Part shown: piece by piece, positions 8,688 through 17,219 of the stretch
Position numbering within the stretch: the first letter of the stretch is position 1
Layout: every line of letters begins with the position of its first letter
Assembly (NCBI RefSeq): GCF_002979535.1
Contig: NZ_PCPB01000008.1
Coordinates: 62,001-126,000, forward strand
Direction: 5' to 3'
Length of the DNA: 64,000 nt
From: Brevundimonas sp. MYb52
GTDB lineage: Bacteria > Pseudomonadota > Alphaproteobacteria > Caulobacterales > Caulobacteraceae
Translations under genes and position numbers: made by a program
Notes under the pieces: generated by a model
What the model was told of the DNA's origin: nothing
The model's input: only the letters and a program-made list of their open reading frames with translations
The model's database searches: none

Positions 8688-9227
8688 TCAGGCGTCCGTG
8701 GACGCTACCGTAGCCGCGCCGCCGAACAGGCCGACGCGCATGTCGGCGCAGGTGTAGATGACCTCGCCGTCGGCCTCGAGCACGCCGTCGGCGATGCCCA
8801 TGACCAGCTTGCGGTTGATGACGCGCTTCAGGTGGACCTTATAGACCACCTTCTTGACGTCCGGCGTCACCTGGCCGGTGAACTTGACCTCGCCGACGCC
8901 CAGCGCCCGGCCCTTGCCGGGGCCGCCGATCCAGCCGAGGTAGAAGCCGACCAACTGCCACATGGCGTCCAGGCCCAGGCAGCCTGGCATGACGGGATCG
9001 CCGATGAAGTGGCACTGGAAGAACCAGAGGTCCGGGTTGATGTCGAGTTCCGCCTCGACATAGCCCTTGCCGTAGTCGCCGCCATCCGAGGTGATGGTCG
9101 TGATACGGTCGAACATCAGCATCGGCGGGGCCGGCAGCTGGGCGTTGCCCGGACCGAACAGCTCGCCGCGGCCCGAGGCCAGCAGGCCTTCGTGATCGAA
9201 CGACGACGGATATTGGGACTGGCTCAA
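8688..9227 (-). CDS. fabA: 3-hydroxydecanoyl-ACP dehydratase/isomerase
   Basis: A 179-residue enzyme that dehydrates 3-hydroxydecanoyl-ACP and isomerises the trans-2 to the cis-3 product, the branch point to unsaturated fatty acids. It is almost a copy of the E. coli protein over [20 protein letters not shown] and [15 protein letters not shown]. The catalytic pair is H73 and D87. The first codon appears to be TTG at 9227 with GGAG nine bases upstream. It is the first gene of the fabAB operon. Confidence 0.95.
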   Translation of the reverse strand: MSQSQYPSSFDHEGLLASGRGELFGPGNAQLPAPPMLMFDRITTITSDGGDYGKGYVEAELDINPDLWFFQCHFIGDPVMPGCLGLDAMWQLVGFYLGWIGGPGKGRALGVGEVKFTGQVTPDVKKVVYKVHLKRVINRKLVMGIADGVLEADGEVIYTCADMRVGLFGGAATVASTDA

Positions 9228-9295
9228 GGGTGACGCTCCGGAAGTGTTGCGGGCGGGTTACACGACCCTGCGCGCCCGCTCAACTGTTGTCAGGT

Positions 9296-9865
9296 CTAGC
9301 TTCGACCGGCGCCGGCGGGCCGCGCGGCGTTGCAAAGGGCCCGTTCCTGGGTTCCGAACACTGCTCGTTCGGGCACCCATCCGCGAATTTTGCGTGCGCG
9401 CACCCGGCACCAGCCCTCTTCGCATTCGTCCAGGGAGACGATGGAGCGGGGCGACAGACGGGCCCGCACCGAGGAGGTGGCCGACCGGCCGGAATGGATC
9501 AGGATCTCCTCGGCCGAGCGATTGAAGACGCTGCGGCGGCCGGAGGCCACGGTGCGGTGGATCCAGGCGACCGAGCCGTCGGGGTCGCAAATCTTGCGCC
9601 ATTCCTTGGTCTCGGCGATCACCTGCACGGGCAGGCCGGCGGCGCGGTATTCCCACAGGATCTCGTAGTCGAGGCCCGGCCCCTGGCGGGCGCGCACCTG
9701 AGAGGATTTCAGGGTGACCCAGCGCGGCACTTCCAGCCCGGTCGGGGTCGGGCGACCGTCAGGCATGGTCGCGCCGGCGCCCGCGAGGACGCCCGATCCG
9801 AGGACGGCGATGATGACGGCGATACGCCGGAAACTTTTGAACCTGACCACAGCTTTGCTAGACAC
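9296..9865 (-). CDS. Secreted SH3-domain protein
   Basis: A 189-residue protein. Residues 1-32 hold a basic start (RFKSFRR) and a hydrophobic run (IAVIIAVLGSGVLAGAGA), a signal peptide or N-terminal anchor. Two bacterial SH3-like repeats follow: about 48-108 (WVTLKSSQVRARQGPGLDYEILWEY ... EWRKICDPDGSVAWIHRT) and about 115-178 (EEILIHSGRSATSSVRARLSPRSIVSLDECEEGWCRV). This matches the SH3_4/DUF1058 family, thought to bind cell-wall material in the periplasm. The start appears to be GTG at 9865, with no clear ribosome site; a GTG six codons in (VRFKSF) is an alternative. It is divergent from the hydroxyacid dehydrogenase gene and lies upstream of fabA in the same direction, 68 bases away. Confidence 0.82.
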   Translation of the reverse strand: MSSKAVVRFKSFRRIAVIIAVLGSGVLAGAGATMPDGRPTPTGLEVPRWVTLKSSQVRARQGPGLDYEILWEYRAAGLPVQVIAETKEWRKICDPDGSVAWIHRTVASGRRSVFNRSAEEILIHSGRSATSSVRARLSPRSIVSLDECEEGWCRVRARKIRGWVPERAVFGTQERALCNAARPAGAGRS

Positions 9866-9918
9866 CGGATCGACACGTCCCGCACGGGCGCTTCCGCTCG
9901 ACGAAACCCAGGCCTCCT

Positions 9919-10905
9919 ATGTCCGCTCGCAAGCTTAAGGTCGTATTAACCAGACGCCTGCCCGACACGGTGGAAACGCGCCTGCGCGAACTGTTCGACG
10001 CCGAACTGAACCTGACCGACCGGCCGATGTCGCGCGACGATCTGGCCGCCGCCCTGCAACGCGCCGAGATCCTGATCCCGACCATCACCGATCATCTGGA
10101 CGCAGACCTGATCGCAGGCGCGGGCGAGCAACTGAAGATGATCGCCAACTTCGGCGCGGGCGTGGACCATATCGATATCGACGCCGCCGTGGGGCGCGGG
10201 ATCATCGTCACCAATACGCCGGGCGTCCTGACCGAGGACACCGCCGACCTGACCATGAGCCTGATCATGGCGGTTAGCCGCCGCATCGTCGAAGGCGCCA
10301 ATGTCGTCGCGGCGGGTCAGTTCGAGGGCTGGAGCCCGACCTGGATGTGCGGGCGCAAGCTGTGGGGCAAGCGTCTGGGCATCGTCGGCATGGGCCGCAT
10401 CGGCCAGGCCCTGGCCCGCCGCGCCAAGGCGTTCGGCATGCAGGTCCACTATCACAACCGCAAGCCCGTCTCGGACATGATCGCCGAGGAACTGGGCGCG
10501 ACCTGGTGGGATGATCTGGATCAGATGCTGGCGCGGATGGACGTCATCTCGCTGAACTGCCCGGCGACCAAGGACACGCACCACATCCTTTCGGCCGAGC
10601 GCATCGCCCGGCTGCAGCCCCACGCCATCCTCGTGAACACGGCGCGCGGCGAACTGATCGACGAGGCCGCCCTGGTCGAAGCCCTGGATCGCCGCGCCCT
10701 GTTCGGCGTCGGTCTGGACGTGTTCGAGCATGAACCGGCGGTGCATCCCGGCCTGATGGGCCGCGCCAACGTCGTGCTGCTGCCTCACCTTGGCTCGGCC
10801 ACCATCGAGGCGCGCCAGGACATGGGCGACCGCGTCATCGCCAACATCATGACCTACCAGAACGGCCACCGTCCGCCGGACCGGGTCATCCCGGCCATGC
10901 TCTGA
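9919..10905 (+). CDS. D-2-hydroxyacid dehydrogenase (glyoxylate/hydroxypyruvate reductase-like)
   Basis: A 328-residue NAD(P)-dependent dehydrogenase that interconverts 2-oxoacids and D-2-hydroxyacids in the cytoplasm. The nucleotide-binding loop is GMGRIGQALARR (about residues 155-166). The substrate-binding and catalytic residues are the Arg in NTARGELID, the Glu in DVFEHEP and the His in LPHLGSAT. FGAGVDHIDIDAA and TNTPGVLTEDTADLTM are also typical. Substrate cannot be read from the sequence. Glyoxylate, hydroxypyruvate and formate dehydrogenase-like members share these motifs. It stands alone between divergent and downstream genes. Confidence 0.9.
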   Translation: MSARKLKVVLTRRLPDTVETRLRELFDAELNLTDRPMSRDDLAAALQRAEILIPTITDHLDADLIAGAGEQLKMIANFGAGVDHIDIDAAVGRGIIVTNTPGVLTEDTADLTMSLIMAVSRRIVEGANVVAAGQFEGWSPTWMCGRKLWGKRLGIVGMGRIGQALARRAKAFGMQVHYHNRKPVSDMIAEELGATWWDDLDQMLARMDVISLNCPATKDTHHILSAERIARLQPHAILVNTARGELIDEAALVEALDRRALFGVGLDVFEHEPAVHPGLMGRANVVLLPHLGSATIEARQDMGDRVIANIMTYQNGHRPPDRVIPAML

Positions 10906-10974
10906 GCCGCATCGGCTCCAGCTTGACCAGCCGCCCCAGCCGAACCACTAGTGGTGAAAGTTCCAGGGGGGGAC

Positions 10975-13002
10975 ATGAAGGTTTCAGAGTTTTCGCAGCG
11001 CTTCGCTCTGTCTCGGCGTGATCTGTTTCTGGCTGGCGGCGCCGGGGCCGTGCTGGCGTTGTCCGGCGCCCGTCTGGCGAGCGCGGCGCCGGCGGCCGCC
11101 TATTCTGCTGCGGACTTCTTCGGTGGGCAGAGAACGCGGGCAGTGGTTCTGTCGCCGTCCGGCGCGCGTATTGCCGTGCTGGAGCAACTGGGCACCCAAG
11201 AGGAGCCCCGCGGCGTGCTCGACATCCTGGATGCGGCGGACCCTGAGGGCGAGCGTCGACGGATCGAGCTGGGCAAGCTGACCGTAGAGGCGCTGGAGTG
11301 GGCCAATGATCGGCGGCTTCTGGTGCGGGTCGCCATCAAGCAGACCGTGCCGGGGCGCAAACGGTCAGGTTCCAACCTGGTGGGGCCGAGCCTGACGGTG
11401 ACGTCGCGCCGCATCCTTTCGCTGGACCACGAAACTGGGGATTCGGTGGTCCTGTTCGAGGGCGAGCGCCAGCGAATGCGCTACTCGTTCGACCTCGGAC
11501 GCGTCATCGATATCCTGCCTGACGATCCTGACCATGTCCTGATGATCGCCTGGGAGATGGGCGGCGTCATGGGGCTGCACAGGATGAACATCAACAACGG
11601 CAAGGCCGAGCGGCTGGAGCGGGGCAATACCGCGACCATCGGCTGGCAGACGCACAACGGCGTCGCTGTCTTGCGTCGCGACATCAATACGCGCGGCACC
11701 ATGGAAACGATCCACGCCCGTGCGCCGGGCGAGACGGAATGGCGCTTCGTTCGTCGCAATCGCATCGTGGACGCGCCGGACTTTGCGTGGGTCGGCGGGG
11801 GCAGCGCTCCGGACACGGTTCTGGTGTCGGCCCGCGCCGAGGGCGAGGATGTCGAGACCATCCGCGAGATGAATCTTCACTCCCTGGCCTTCGGTGCGCC
11901 GATGCAGGCGAGGGCCGGTCGCGACGTGTTGTACGGCCTGATGGACGCCCGCAACCGCTATATCGGCGCCGCCTATTACGGGGATCGCCTGGAATATGAC
12001 TTCGCGGAAGAGGGGCTGGCGGCGCACCACCGCGCCATGAATCGGTTCTTCGAGGACGACTGCGACGTCCATCTCAGTCAGATCAGCGATGATCGGAACC
12101 GCTTCATCGCCTATGTCGAGGGGCCTCGCGAGGCGGGCTCCTGGTATCTGTACGACAAGACCGCCCGCAGCATGACCAACCTGGGGTCACGCTACGCCCT
12201 CGACTTCGAACGCCTGGGCGGCTGCGAGCTGTTGTCCGTGCAGACGCGCGACGGGGCCACGATCGAGGCCTATCTGACGGCGCCGCCCGGGGCTGCGCCG
12301 GGGCCGCTCGTCGTCATGCCGCATGGCGGCCCCGAAGCCCGTGATCAGCGTGGCTATGACCGCCAGGTCCAGGTTCTGGCGGCCCAGGGCTGGTGGGTGC
12401 TGCAGCCCAACTTCCGTGGCTCGGGCGGCTATGGCCTGGCTTTCGCCCAGCAAGGGTGGCGACGTTGGGGCGAGCGGATGCAGGAAGACGTCGAGGACGC
12501 CGTCGCCCAGGTTCTGCGCGACAAGGGACTGGACGCCGGTCGCGTGGCCATCATGGGGACCAGCTACGGCGGCTATGCCGCCCTGATGGGGGCTGTACGC
12601 CGTCCCGACCTGTACAAGGCGGCGATCTCGATTTGCGGGGTCTCGGATCTTCCTGACATGCTGGACTGGGAAAAGCGCGACGACGAAACCCCGACCAAGG
12701 AGATCTACGGCTTCTGGAAAAAGCGGATTGGCGACCCGGATGCCGATGGCCCGATGCTGGAGGCGGCCTCGCCTCGTCGCCGGGTCGCTGAGATCGTCTG
12801 TCCTGTCCTGCTGGTGCATGGCGTGAACGACGAGATCGTGCCCATCGTTCAGTCGCGCATCATGAACCGCGCTCTGCGCGCCGCAGGAAAGGCTGTGGAG
12901 CAGGTCGAGGTGCCGGACGCCGGCCACGCCGACTGGGAGGACGAGGTCGAAAAGGACTTGATGGAACGCTATGTCGCCCTGCTGCGTCGGGTCTTCGTCT
13001 AG
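10975..13002 (+). CDS. Exported S9-family peptidase (prolyl oligopeptidase/acylaminoacyl-peptidase type), copy 1
   Basis: A 675-residue serine peptidase. The N-terminus SRRDLFLAGGAGAVLALSG followed by ASAAPAAA is a Tat-like signal (twin arginine SRRD), so it is probably exported folded to the periplasm. A beta-propeller occupies about residues 50-400. The C-terminal alpha/beta-hydrolase carries Ser in GTSYGGYAALM (near 530), Asp in VHGVNDEIVP (near 617) and His in DAGHADWED (near 649). FRGSGGYGLAFAQQGW is the usual block before the catalytic region. The ATG at 10975 is preceded by a strong AGGGGGGG site. A second, paralogous S9 gene lies at 19.0 kb. Its stop overlaps that of the convergent gene in a CTAG tetramer. 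Confidence 0.9.
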   Translation: MKVSEFSQRFALSRRDLFLAGGAGAVLALSGARLASAAPAAAYSAADFFGGQRTRAVVLSPSGARIAVLEQLGTQEEPRGVLDILDAADPEGERRRIELGKLTVEALEWANDRRLLVRVAIKQTVPGRKRSGSNLVGPSLTVTSRRILSLDHETGDSVVLFEGERQRMRYSFDLGRVIDILPDDPDHVLMIAWEMGGVMGLHRMNINNGKAERLERGNTATIGWQTHNGVAVLRRDINTRGTMETIHARAPGETEWRFVRRNRIVDAPDFAWVGGGSAPDTVLVSARAEGEDVETIREMNLHSLAFGAPMQARAGRDVLYGLMDARNRYIGAAYYGDRLEYDFAEEGLAAHHRAMNRFFEDDCDVHLSQISDDRNRFIAYVEGPREAGSWYLYDKTARSMTNLGSRYALDFERLGGCELLSVQTRDGATIEAYLTAPPGAAPGPLVVMPHGGPEARDQRGYDRQVQVLAAQGWWVLQPNFRGSGGYGLAFAQQGWRRWGERMQEDVEDAVAQVLRDKGLDAGRVAIMGTSYGGYAALMGAVRRPDLYKAAISICGVSDLPDMLDWEKRDDETPTKEIYGFWKKRIGDPDADGPMLEAASPRRRVAEIVCPVLLVHGVNDEIVPIVQSRIMNRALRAAGKAVEQVEVPDAGHADWEDEVEKDLMERYVALLRRVFV

Positions 13003-13763
13003 CCGCCGCATACCGGGCAGGATGGATCGGCGGCGATCTTTGCGACCCGGCTGGTTCCGGCCAGGCCGTCGTAAAGCATCAGGCGGCCGGCGAGGGGCTG
13101 ACCGGCTCCGGTGATCAGCTTGATCGCCTCCAGGGCCGCCATGGCGCCGATGACCCCGGCCAGGGCGCCGACGACGCCGACGCGGGCGCAGGTCTCGGCG
13201 TCGGGCGGTGTTTCAGGCACCAGGCACTGATAGCAGGGCTTGCCGGTGAAGACCCCGACCTGACCGTTCCAGCGCCCCAGAGCGCCGGACACCAGCGGCG
13301 TCCCTGTCGCTACGCAGGCGGCGTTGACGGCGAAGCGGGTGTCGAAATCATCGGTGCCGTCCAACACTACATCGAAGCGCTCGACGATGTTGCGGGCGTT
13401 GTCGGGCGTCAGGCGCTCAGCAAAGGCCTCGATGGCGACATGGGGGTTGAGCGCGGCCAGATGTTCGGCGCCCGCCTCGACCTTGGGCCGTTCGGCGTCG
13501 GCCGTGGTGAAGATGATCTGGCGCTGCAGGTTGGACAGGGCGACCGCGTCATGGTCGATCAGGCCCAGAGTCCCGACCCCGGCGGCGGCCAGATAGAGGG
13601 CGGCGGGCGCGCCGACCCCGCCCATGCCGACGATCAGGACGCGGGCGCGCTTCAGCGCCTGCTGGCCAGGCCCCCCGATCTCGGACAGCACCAGTTGCCG
13701 CGCGTAGCGATCGACCTCCTCGTCGGAGAAGCGGACAGGAGCGGGGAGGGGAGGCTGGGTCAC
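12999..13763 (-). CDS. moeB: ThiF/MoeB-family adenylyltransferase
   Basis: A 254-residue E1-like enzyme that adenylates the C-terminal glycine of a small ubiquitin-fold sulfur carrier (MoaD or ThiS), for molybdopterin or thiamine synthesis. RYARQLVLSEIGGPGQQAL and the nucleotide loop VGMGGVGAPAALYLA are typical, as are the NLQRQIIF block and DGTDDFDTRFAVN. Zinc cysteines are present in PCYQCLVP and in the C-terminal CPVCGG. It lacks the rhodanese domain found in longer homologues. The start is GTG at 13763. MoeB and ThiF cannot be told apart without neighbours from either pathway, and none are in the window. Confidence 0.85.
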   Translation of the reverse strand: MTQPPLPAPVRFSDEEVDRYARQLVLSEIGGPGQQALKRARVLIVGMGGVGAPAALYLAAAGVGTLGLIDHDAVALSNLQRQIIFTTADAERPKVEAGAEHLAALNPHVAIEAFAERLTPDNARNIVERFDVVLDGTDDFDTRFAVNAACVATGTPLVSGALGRWNGQVGVFTGKPCYQCLVPETPPDAETCARVGVVGALAGVIGAMAALEAIKLITGAGQPLAGRLMLYDGLAGTSRVAKIAADPSCPVCGG

Positions 13764-13808
13764 GGCGACCTGTCTAGCGCAGTCGACCCCCGTCGTCAGG
13801 AGGGGGCG

Positions 13809-14219
13809 TCAGGCCGGAAGGGGCAGGGCGCCGGCGGCGGCGCTCAGGAGCGCCTCGGCCCGATCCGGATTCAACTGATCCAGCGTCGCGCCGTTCAGGA
13901 CCCTTGCGGCGTCGGGCGTCATCTCGACCAGGGTCATCGGCCATTCGCGGAACAGGCGTTCCGGCACGTCCTGGTCCGACAGCAGCCGCAGGTTCTCGTG
14001 GCGGGGATCGAGGCGCAGCCGGTCCATCAGGCGATCCACATCGACGCGGCGGCCTTCGATGGCCTGCATGAAGCGGCCGTCGTGGCGCATCAGAACCCCG
14101 GTCAGGCCTTCGCGGCGGTTGTTGCGGTCCGAGGCGCCGAGGATCTCGGCCAGGACGAGAAGGCTGGTCGCCGCGCCGCCGACGGCGTCGCTGACATAGA
14201 TGGCGCGGTGCAAAGGCAA
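13809..14219 (-). CDS. Single-domain BLUF blue-light photoreceptor
   Basis: A 136-residue protein made of one BLUF domain and a short tail. BLUF domains bind FAD and sense blue light through a hydrogen-bond switch between a Tyr and a Gln. Both are present, Y8 in RAIYVSDA and Q52 in RFMQAIEG, together with the Asn in RNNRREGLTG and the later EWPM tryptophan region. No output domain such as EAL or GGDEF is attached, so it would act through a partner protein that is not evident in the window. The only fitting start is a TTG at 14219; no ATG or GTG lies in frame just upstream. It is divergent from hslV. Confidence 0.85.
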   Translation of the reverse strand: MPLHRAIYVSDAVGGAATSLLVLAEILGASDRNNRREGLTGVLMRHDGRFMQAIEGRRVDVDRLMDRLRLDPRHENLRLLSDQDVPERLFREWPMTLVEMTPDAARVLNGATLDQLNPDRAEALLSAAAGALPLPA

Positions 14220-14364
14220 GGCGGTACTCGAACTGAAAGCGAAGGCGACGCGACTGGGGCCGGTTCCGTGTCACGGACGGGGGCGACAGGCAAGCTGTGC
14301 CGAGCCCATCCTGCGACGCGAGGGCGTCTTGCGAGCGGCCCGTTTCCTCGCCATCTGATCGACC

Positions 14365-14919
14365 ATGACCCAGACCTCAAGTTTCCCCGACTGGCACGGC
14401 ACCACCATCCTGGCGGTGCGCAAGAACGGCCGCACCGTCATCGCCGGCGATGGCCAGGTCTCGATGGGGCCGACCATCGTCAAGGGCGCGGCGCGCAAGG
14501 TGCGCACCCTGGCCGGCGGCAAGGTTCTGGCCGGTTTCGCCGGGGCCACGGCGGACGCCCTGACCCTGATCGAGCGTCTGGAAGCCAAGCTGGAGCAGTA
14601 CCCGGATCAGTTGGCGCGGGCCTGCGTCGAGCTGGCCAAGGACTGGCGCACAGACCGCTACCTGCGGCGGTTGGAGGCCATGCTGCTGGTGGCCGACAAG
14701 GACACCATTCTGACCGTCACCGGCGTCGGCGACGTGCTGGAGCCGGAATACGGGGTGGCCGCCGTCGGTTCGGGCGGCAACTACGCCCTGGCCGCTGCCC
14801 GCGCCCTGATCGACGAAAATTCTGAGTTGGACGCCGAGCAGATCGCTCGCAAGGCCATGAAGATCGCCGCCGACATCTGCGTCTACACCAACGGGAATCT
14901 GACCATCGAGAGTTTGTAG
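14365..14919 (+). CDS. hslV: HslV (ClpQ) peptidase of the HslUV protease
   Basis: A 184-residue proteasome-like peptidase forming double hexamers in the cytoplasm. The nucleophile is the first threonine of [11 protein letters not shown]13, exposed after removal of a 12-residue propeptide; many HslV proteins have a much shorter or no propeptide. [19 protein letters not shown] and [16 protein letters not shown] are family landmarks. hslU follows on the same strand after a 71-base spacer that contains one palindromic repeat. Confidence 0.95.
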   Translation: MTQTSSFPDWHGTTILAVRKNGRTVIAGDGQVSMGPTIVKGAARKVRTLAGGKVLAGFAGATADALTLIERLEAKLEQYPDQLARACVELAKDWRTDRYLRRLEAMLLVADKDTILTVTGVGDVLEPEYGVAAVGSGGNYALAAARALIDENSELDAEQIARKAMKIAADICVYTNGNLTIESL

Positions 14920-14920
14920 G

Positions 14921-14960
14921 GCGCTATCGCTCGCCGCGCGGCGGCTCGCTGCTTGAGCGC
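14921..14960. repeat. Palindromic repeat (GCGCTAGCG/TGCTTGAGCGC family), hslV-hslU spacer
   Basis: A 40-bp imperfect palindrome that starts GCGCTATCGCTC, has a CGCCGCGCGGCGG core and ends CTGCTTGAGCGC. It starts one base after the hslV stop. Copies of the same design occur at 21.4, 21.8, 28.04 and 28.09 kb. Confidence 0.85.
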
Positions 14961-14990
14961 CTGTCTGAGTATTTCTGGACCGTCTGACCT

Positions 14991-16295
14991 ATGACCGACC
15001 TATCCCCCCGCGAAATCGTTTCCGAACTGGACCGCTACATCGTTGGCCAGGACGACGCCAAGCGCGCCGTGGCCGTGGCCCTGCGCAACCGCTGGCGTCG
15101 CAAGCGCGTGCCCGAGGACCTGCGTGACGAGGTCACGCCCAAGAACATCCTGATGATCGGCCCGACCGGCGTCGGCAAGACCGAGATCGCCCGGCGTCTG
15201 GCCAAGCTGGCCGGCTCGCCCTTCCTCAAGGTCGAGGCGACCAAGTTCACCGAGGTCGGCTACGTCGGTCGCGACGTCGATCAGATCATGCGCGATCTGG
15301 TCGAGAGCGCCCTGGTCATGGTGCGCGACAAGCGCCGCGCCGGGGTCAAGGCGCGCGCCGAGGGGCAGGCCGAGGACCGGATTCTGGACGCCCTGGTGGG
15401 ACCGGGCTCGCAGCCGGCCACCCGCGACGCCTTCAGGAAGAAGCTGCGCGCCGGGGAACTGGACGACAAGGAGATCGAGATCGCCCTGACCGATACGACC
15501 TCGCCCCTGCAGGGTCTGGATATGCCGGGCGGCGGCGGCAACGTCGGCCTGCTGAACCTGTCGGACCTGCTGGGCAAGATGGGCGGCGGGCGCACCAAGA
15601 CGGTCAAGCTGACGGTCGCCGAGGCCATGGCCCCGCTGACCACTGAGGAAAGCGACAAGCTGCTGGATCAGGAAAGCCTGACCAAGGAGGCCCTGCTGCT
15701 GGCCGAAAACGAGGGCATCGTCTTCCTGGACGAGATCGACAAGGTGGCCGCGCGTCAGGGCGCTTCCGGGGCCGATGTTTCACGTGAAGGCGTGCAGCGC
15801 GACCTGCTGCCCCTGATCGAGGGCACCACGGTTTCGACCAAGTACGGACCGGTGAAGACCGACCATGTCCTGTTCATCGCCTCGGGCGCCTTCCATGTGG
15901 CCAAGCCGTCGGACCTGCTGCCGGAACTGCAGGGTCGCCTGCCGATCCGGGTCGAGCTGAAGGCCCTGACCCGCGACGACTTCAAGCGCATCCTGACCGA
16001 GCCCGAGGCCAATCTGATCCGTCAGAACCAGGCCCTGCTGGAAACCGAGGGCGTCACCCTGGTCTTCACCGATGATGCGGTCGAGGCCATGGCCGACGCC
16101 GCCGTGGCCGCCAACAACACGGTCGAGAACATCGGCGCCCGCCGGCTTCAGACCGTGCTGGAGCGGGTGCTGGAGGAAACCAGCTTCAAGGCCTCGGACC
16201 TGTCGGGCCAGACCCTGACCTTCGACGGCGACAAGGTCCGCGACAAGGTCGGCGAACTGGCCAAGAACATCGACTTGAGCCGGTTCATTCTGTGA
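14991..16295 (+). CDS. hslU: HslU (ClpY) ATPase of the HslUV protease
   Basis: A 434-residue AAA+ unfoldase that feeds substrates into HslV. Walker A is [14 protein letters not shown] (about residues 58-71), the pore motif is GYVGRD (about 90), Walker B is IVFLDEIDK (about 243-251), and the arginine-rich sensor region includes [16 protein letters not shown]. The insertion (I) domain lies between about 110 and 230. It ends with the C-terminal tail NIDLSRFIL, which inserts into HslV to activate it. It is the second gene of the hslVU operon, usually under heat-shock control. Confidence 0.96.
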   Translation: MTDLSPREIVSELDRYIVGQDDAKRAVAVALRNRWRRKRVPEDLRDEVTPKNILMIGPTGVGKTEIARRLAKLAGSPFLKVEATKFTEVGYVGRDVDQIMRDLVESALVMVRDKRRAGVKARAEGQAEDRILDALVGPGSQPATRDAFRKKLRAGELDDKEIEIALTDTTSPLQGLDMPGGGGNVGLLNLSDLLGKMGGGRTKTVKLTVAEAMAPLTTEESDKLLDQESLTKEALLLAENEGIVFLDEIDKVAARQGASGADVSREGVQRDLLPLIEGTTVSTKYGPVKTDHVLFIASGAFHVAKPSDLLPELQGRLPIRVELKALTRDDFKRILTEPEANLIRQNQALLETEGVTLVFTDDAVEAMADAAVAANNTVENIGARRLQTVLERVLEETSFKASDLSGQTLTFDGDKVRDKVGELAKNIDLSRFIL

Positions 16296-16304
16296 CGAGT
16301 TCAG

Positions 16305-16440
16305 CCTTTCCTCCCCATTTCATGGGGAGGGGGACCGCGTAGTGGTGGAGGGGGCGACGCCGCGATCAGCCGTCGAGTCGCCCCCTCCGTCACGTCGCCT
16401 GCGGCTCCGCGCCACCTCCCCATGAAATGGGGAGGAAAGG
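16305..16440. repeat. Nested inverted repeat with 26-bp perfect arms after hslU
   Basis: The outer arms, 16305-16330 and 16415-16440, are perfect reverse complements of 26 bp, each itself containing a CTCCCCATTTCATGGGGAG palindrome. A second pair inside, GGAGGGGGCGAC with GTCGCCCCCTCC, nests within it. The whole 136 bp fills the gap between convergent hslU and a hydrolase gene. Similar elements lie at 56.5 and 56.7 kb. Confidence 0.9.
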
Positions 16441-16447
16441 GGCGGTC

Positions 16448-17188
16448 TTAGCCCCGCATCGCCTCCACCGCTTCCACCAGATGCGCCAGGTCGCTCGGCG
16501 TCGACAGCCGGTGGTCGCCGCCCTCGATCAAGTCCAGACGCAGGTCGCCGCCGCTCAGGCGCTCGGCCAGCTCGACCTGATGGCGCCACGGCACCACGTC
16601 GTCGGCGCGGCCCTGCAGCACGTGGACCGGGGCGCTGATCTCTATACGTCCGTCCAGCAGCAGCCAGTCGCGGGCCTCTTCGAACATGCGCCGGGTCAGG
16701 ACGTAAGACCCCAGCCCCTCTTCGGTGATGACCGTCTCGCCTTCGCGCAGGATGGCCTGGCGCTCGTGGTCGGCCAGGCCGGGCCACATCAGCTTTTCAG
16801 TGAAGTCCTGCGCCGGATTGACCAGGACCAGCCCCTTGATCCGCTCGGGTCGCGCCAGGGTCGCCAGCAGGGCGACCCAGCCGCCCATGGATGAGCCCAC
16901 CGGAATGACCGGGCCGTCAAAGCTGTCGATCAGGGCGATGGCGTCCTCGCGCCAGCGGCCGATGGTGGCTTGCTTCCAGTCGCCGGACGATTGCCCGTGG
17001 GCGAAGTGGTCGTAGCGGACATAGTTCCAGCCGCGCTCGCGCGCCGCCTGCTCAAGGGCCAACGCCTTGGTCCCCTCCATGTCCGAACGGAAGCCGCCGA
17101 CCCAGACCACGGTCGGCCCGGCGCCTGGCACCGCCTTGAAGGCCAGGGTCTCGCCGTCGGGGCGGTGCAGCGATTGGAGGTCGGACAT
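16448..17188 (-). CDS. Alpha/beta hydrolase
   Basis: A 246-residue single-domain alpha/beta hydrolase. The oxyanion strand is VVWVGGFRSDMEGTKA, the nucleophile elbow VGSSMGGWVALL, the acid GRADDVVPW and the histidine EGGDHRLS, in the proper order. It has no signal peptide. The ATG at 17188 has AGGAG five bases upstream. It resembles the ABHD10-like/palmitoyl-protein-thioesterase-like hydrolases (FRSDMEGTKA, YDHFAHGQSSGD), so a thioesterase or ester hydrolase role is plausible. It is divergent from the glycosyltransferase gene with only about 31 bases between starts. Confidence 0.86.
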   Translation of the reverse strand: MSDLQSLHRPDGETLAFKAVPGAGPTVVWVGGFRSDMEGTKALALEQAARERGWNYVRYDHFAHGQSSGDWKQATIGRWREDAIALIDSFDGPVIPVGSSMGGWVALLATLARPERIKGLVLVNPAQDFTEKLMWPGLADHERQAILREGETVITEEGLGSYVLTRRMFEEARDWLLLDGRIEISAPVHVLQGRADDVVPWRHQVELAERLSGGDLRLDLIEGGDHRLSTPSDLAHLVEAVEAMRG

Positions 17189-17219
17189 GAAAACTCCTCG
17201 GACTGTCATTCAGTGCGGA

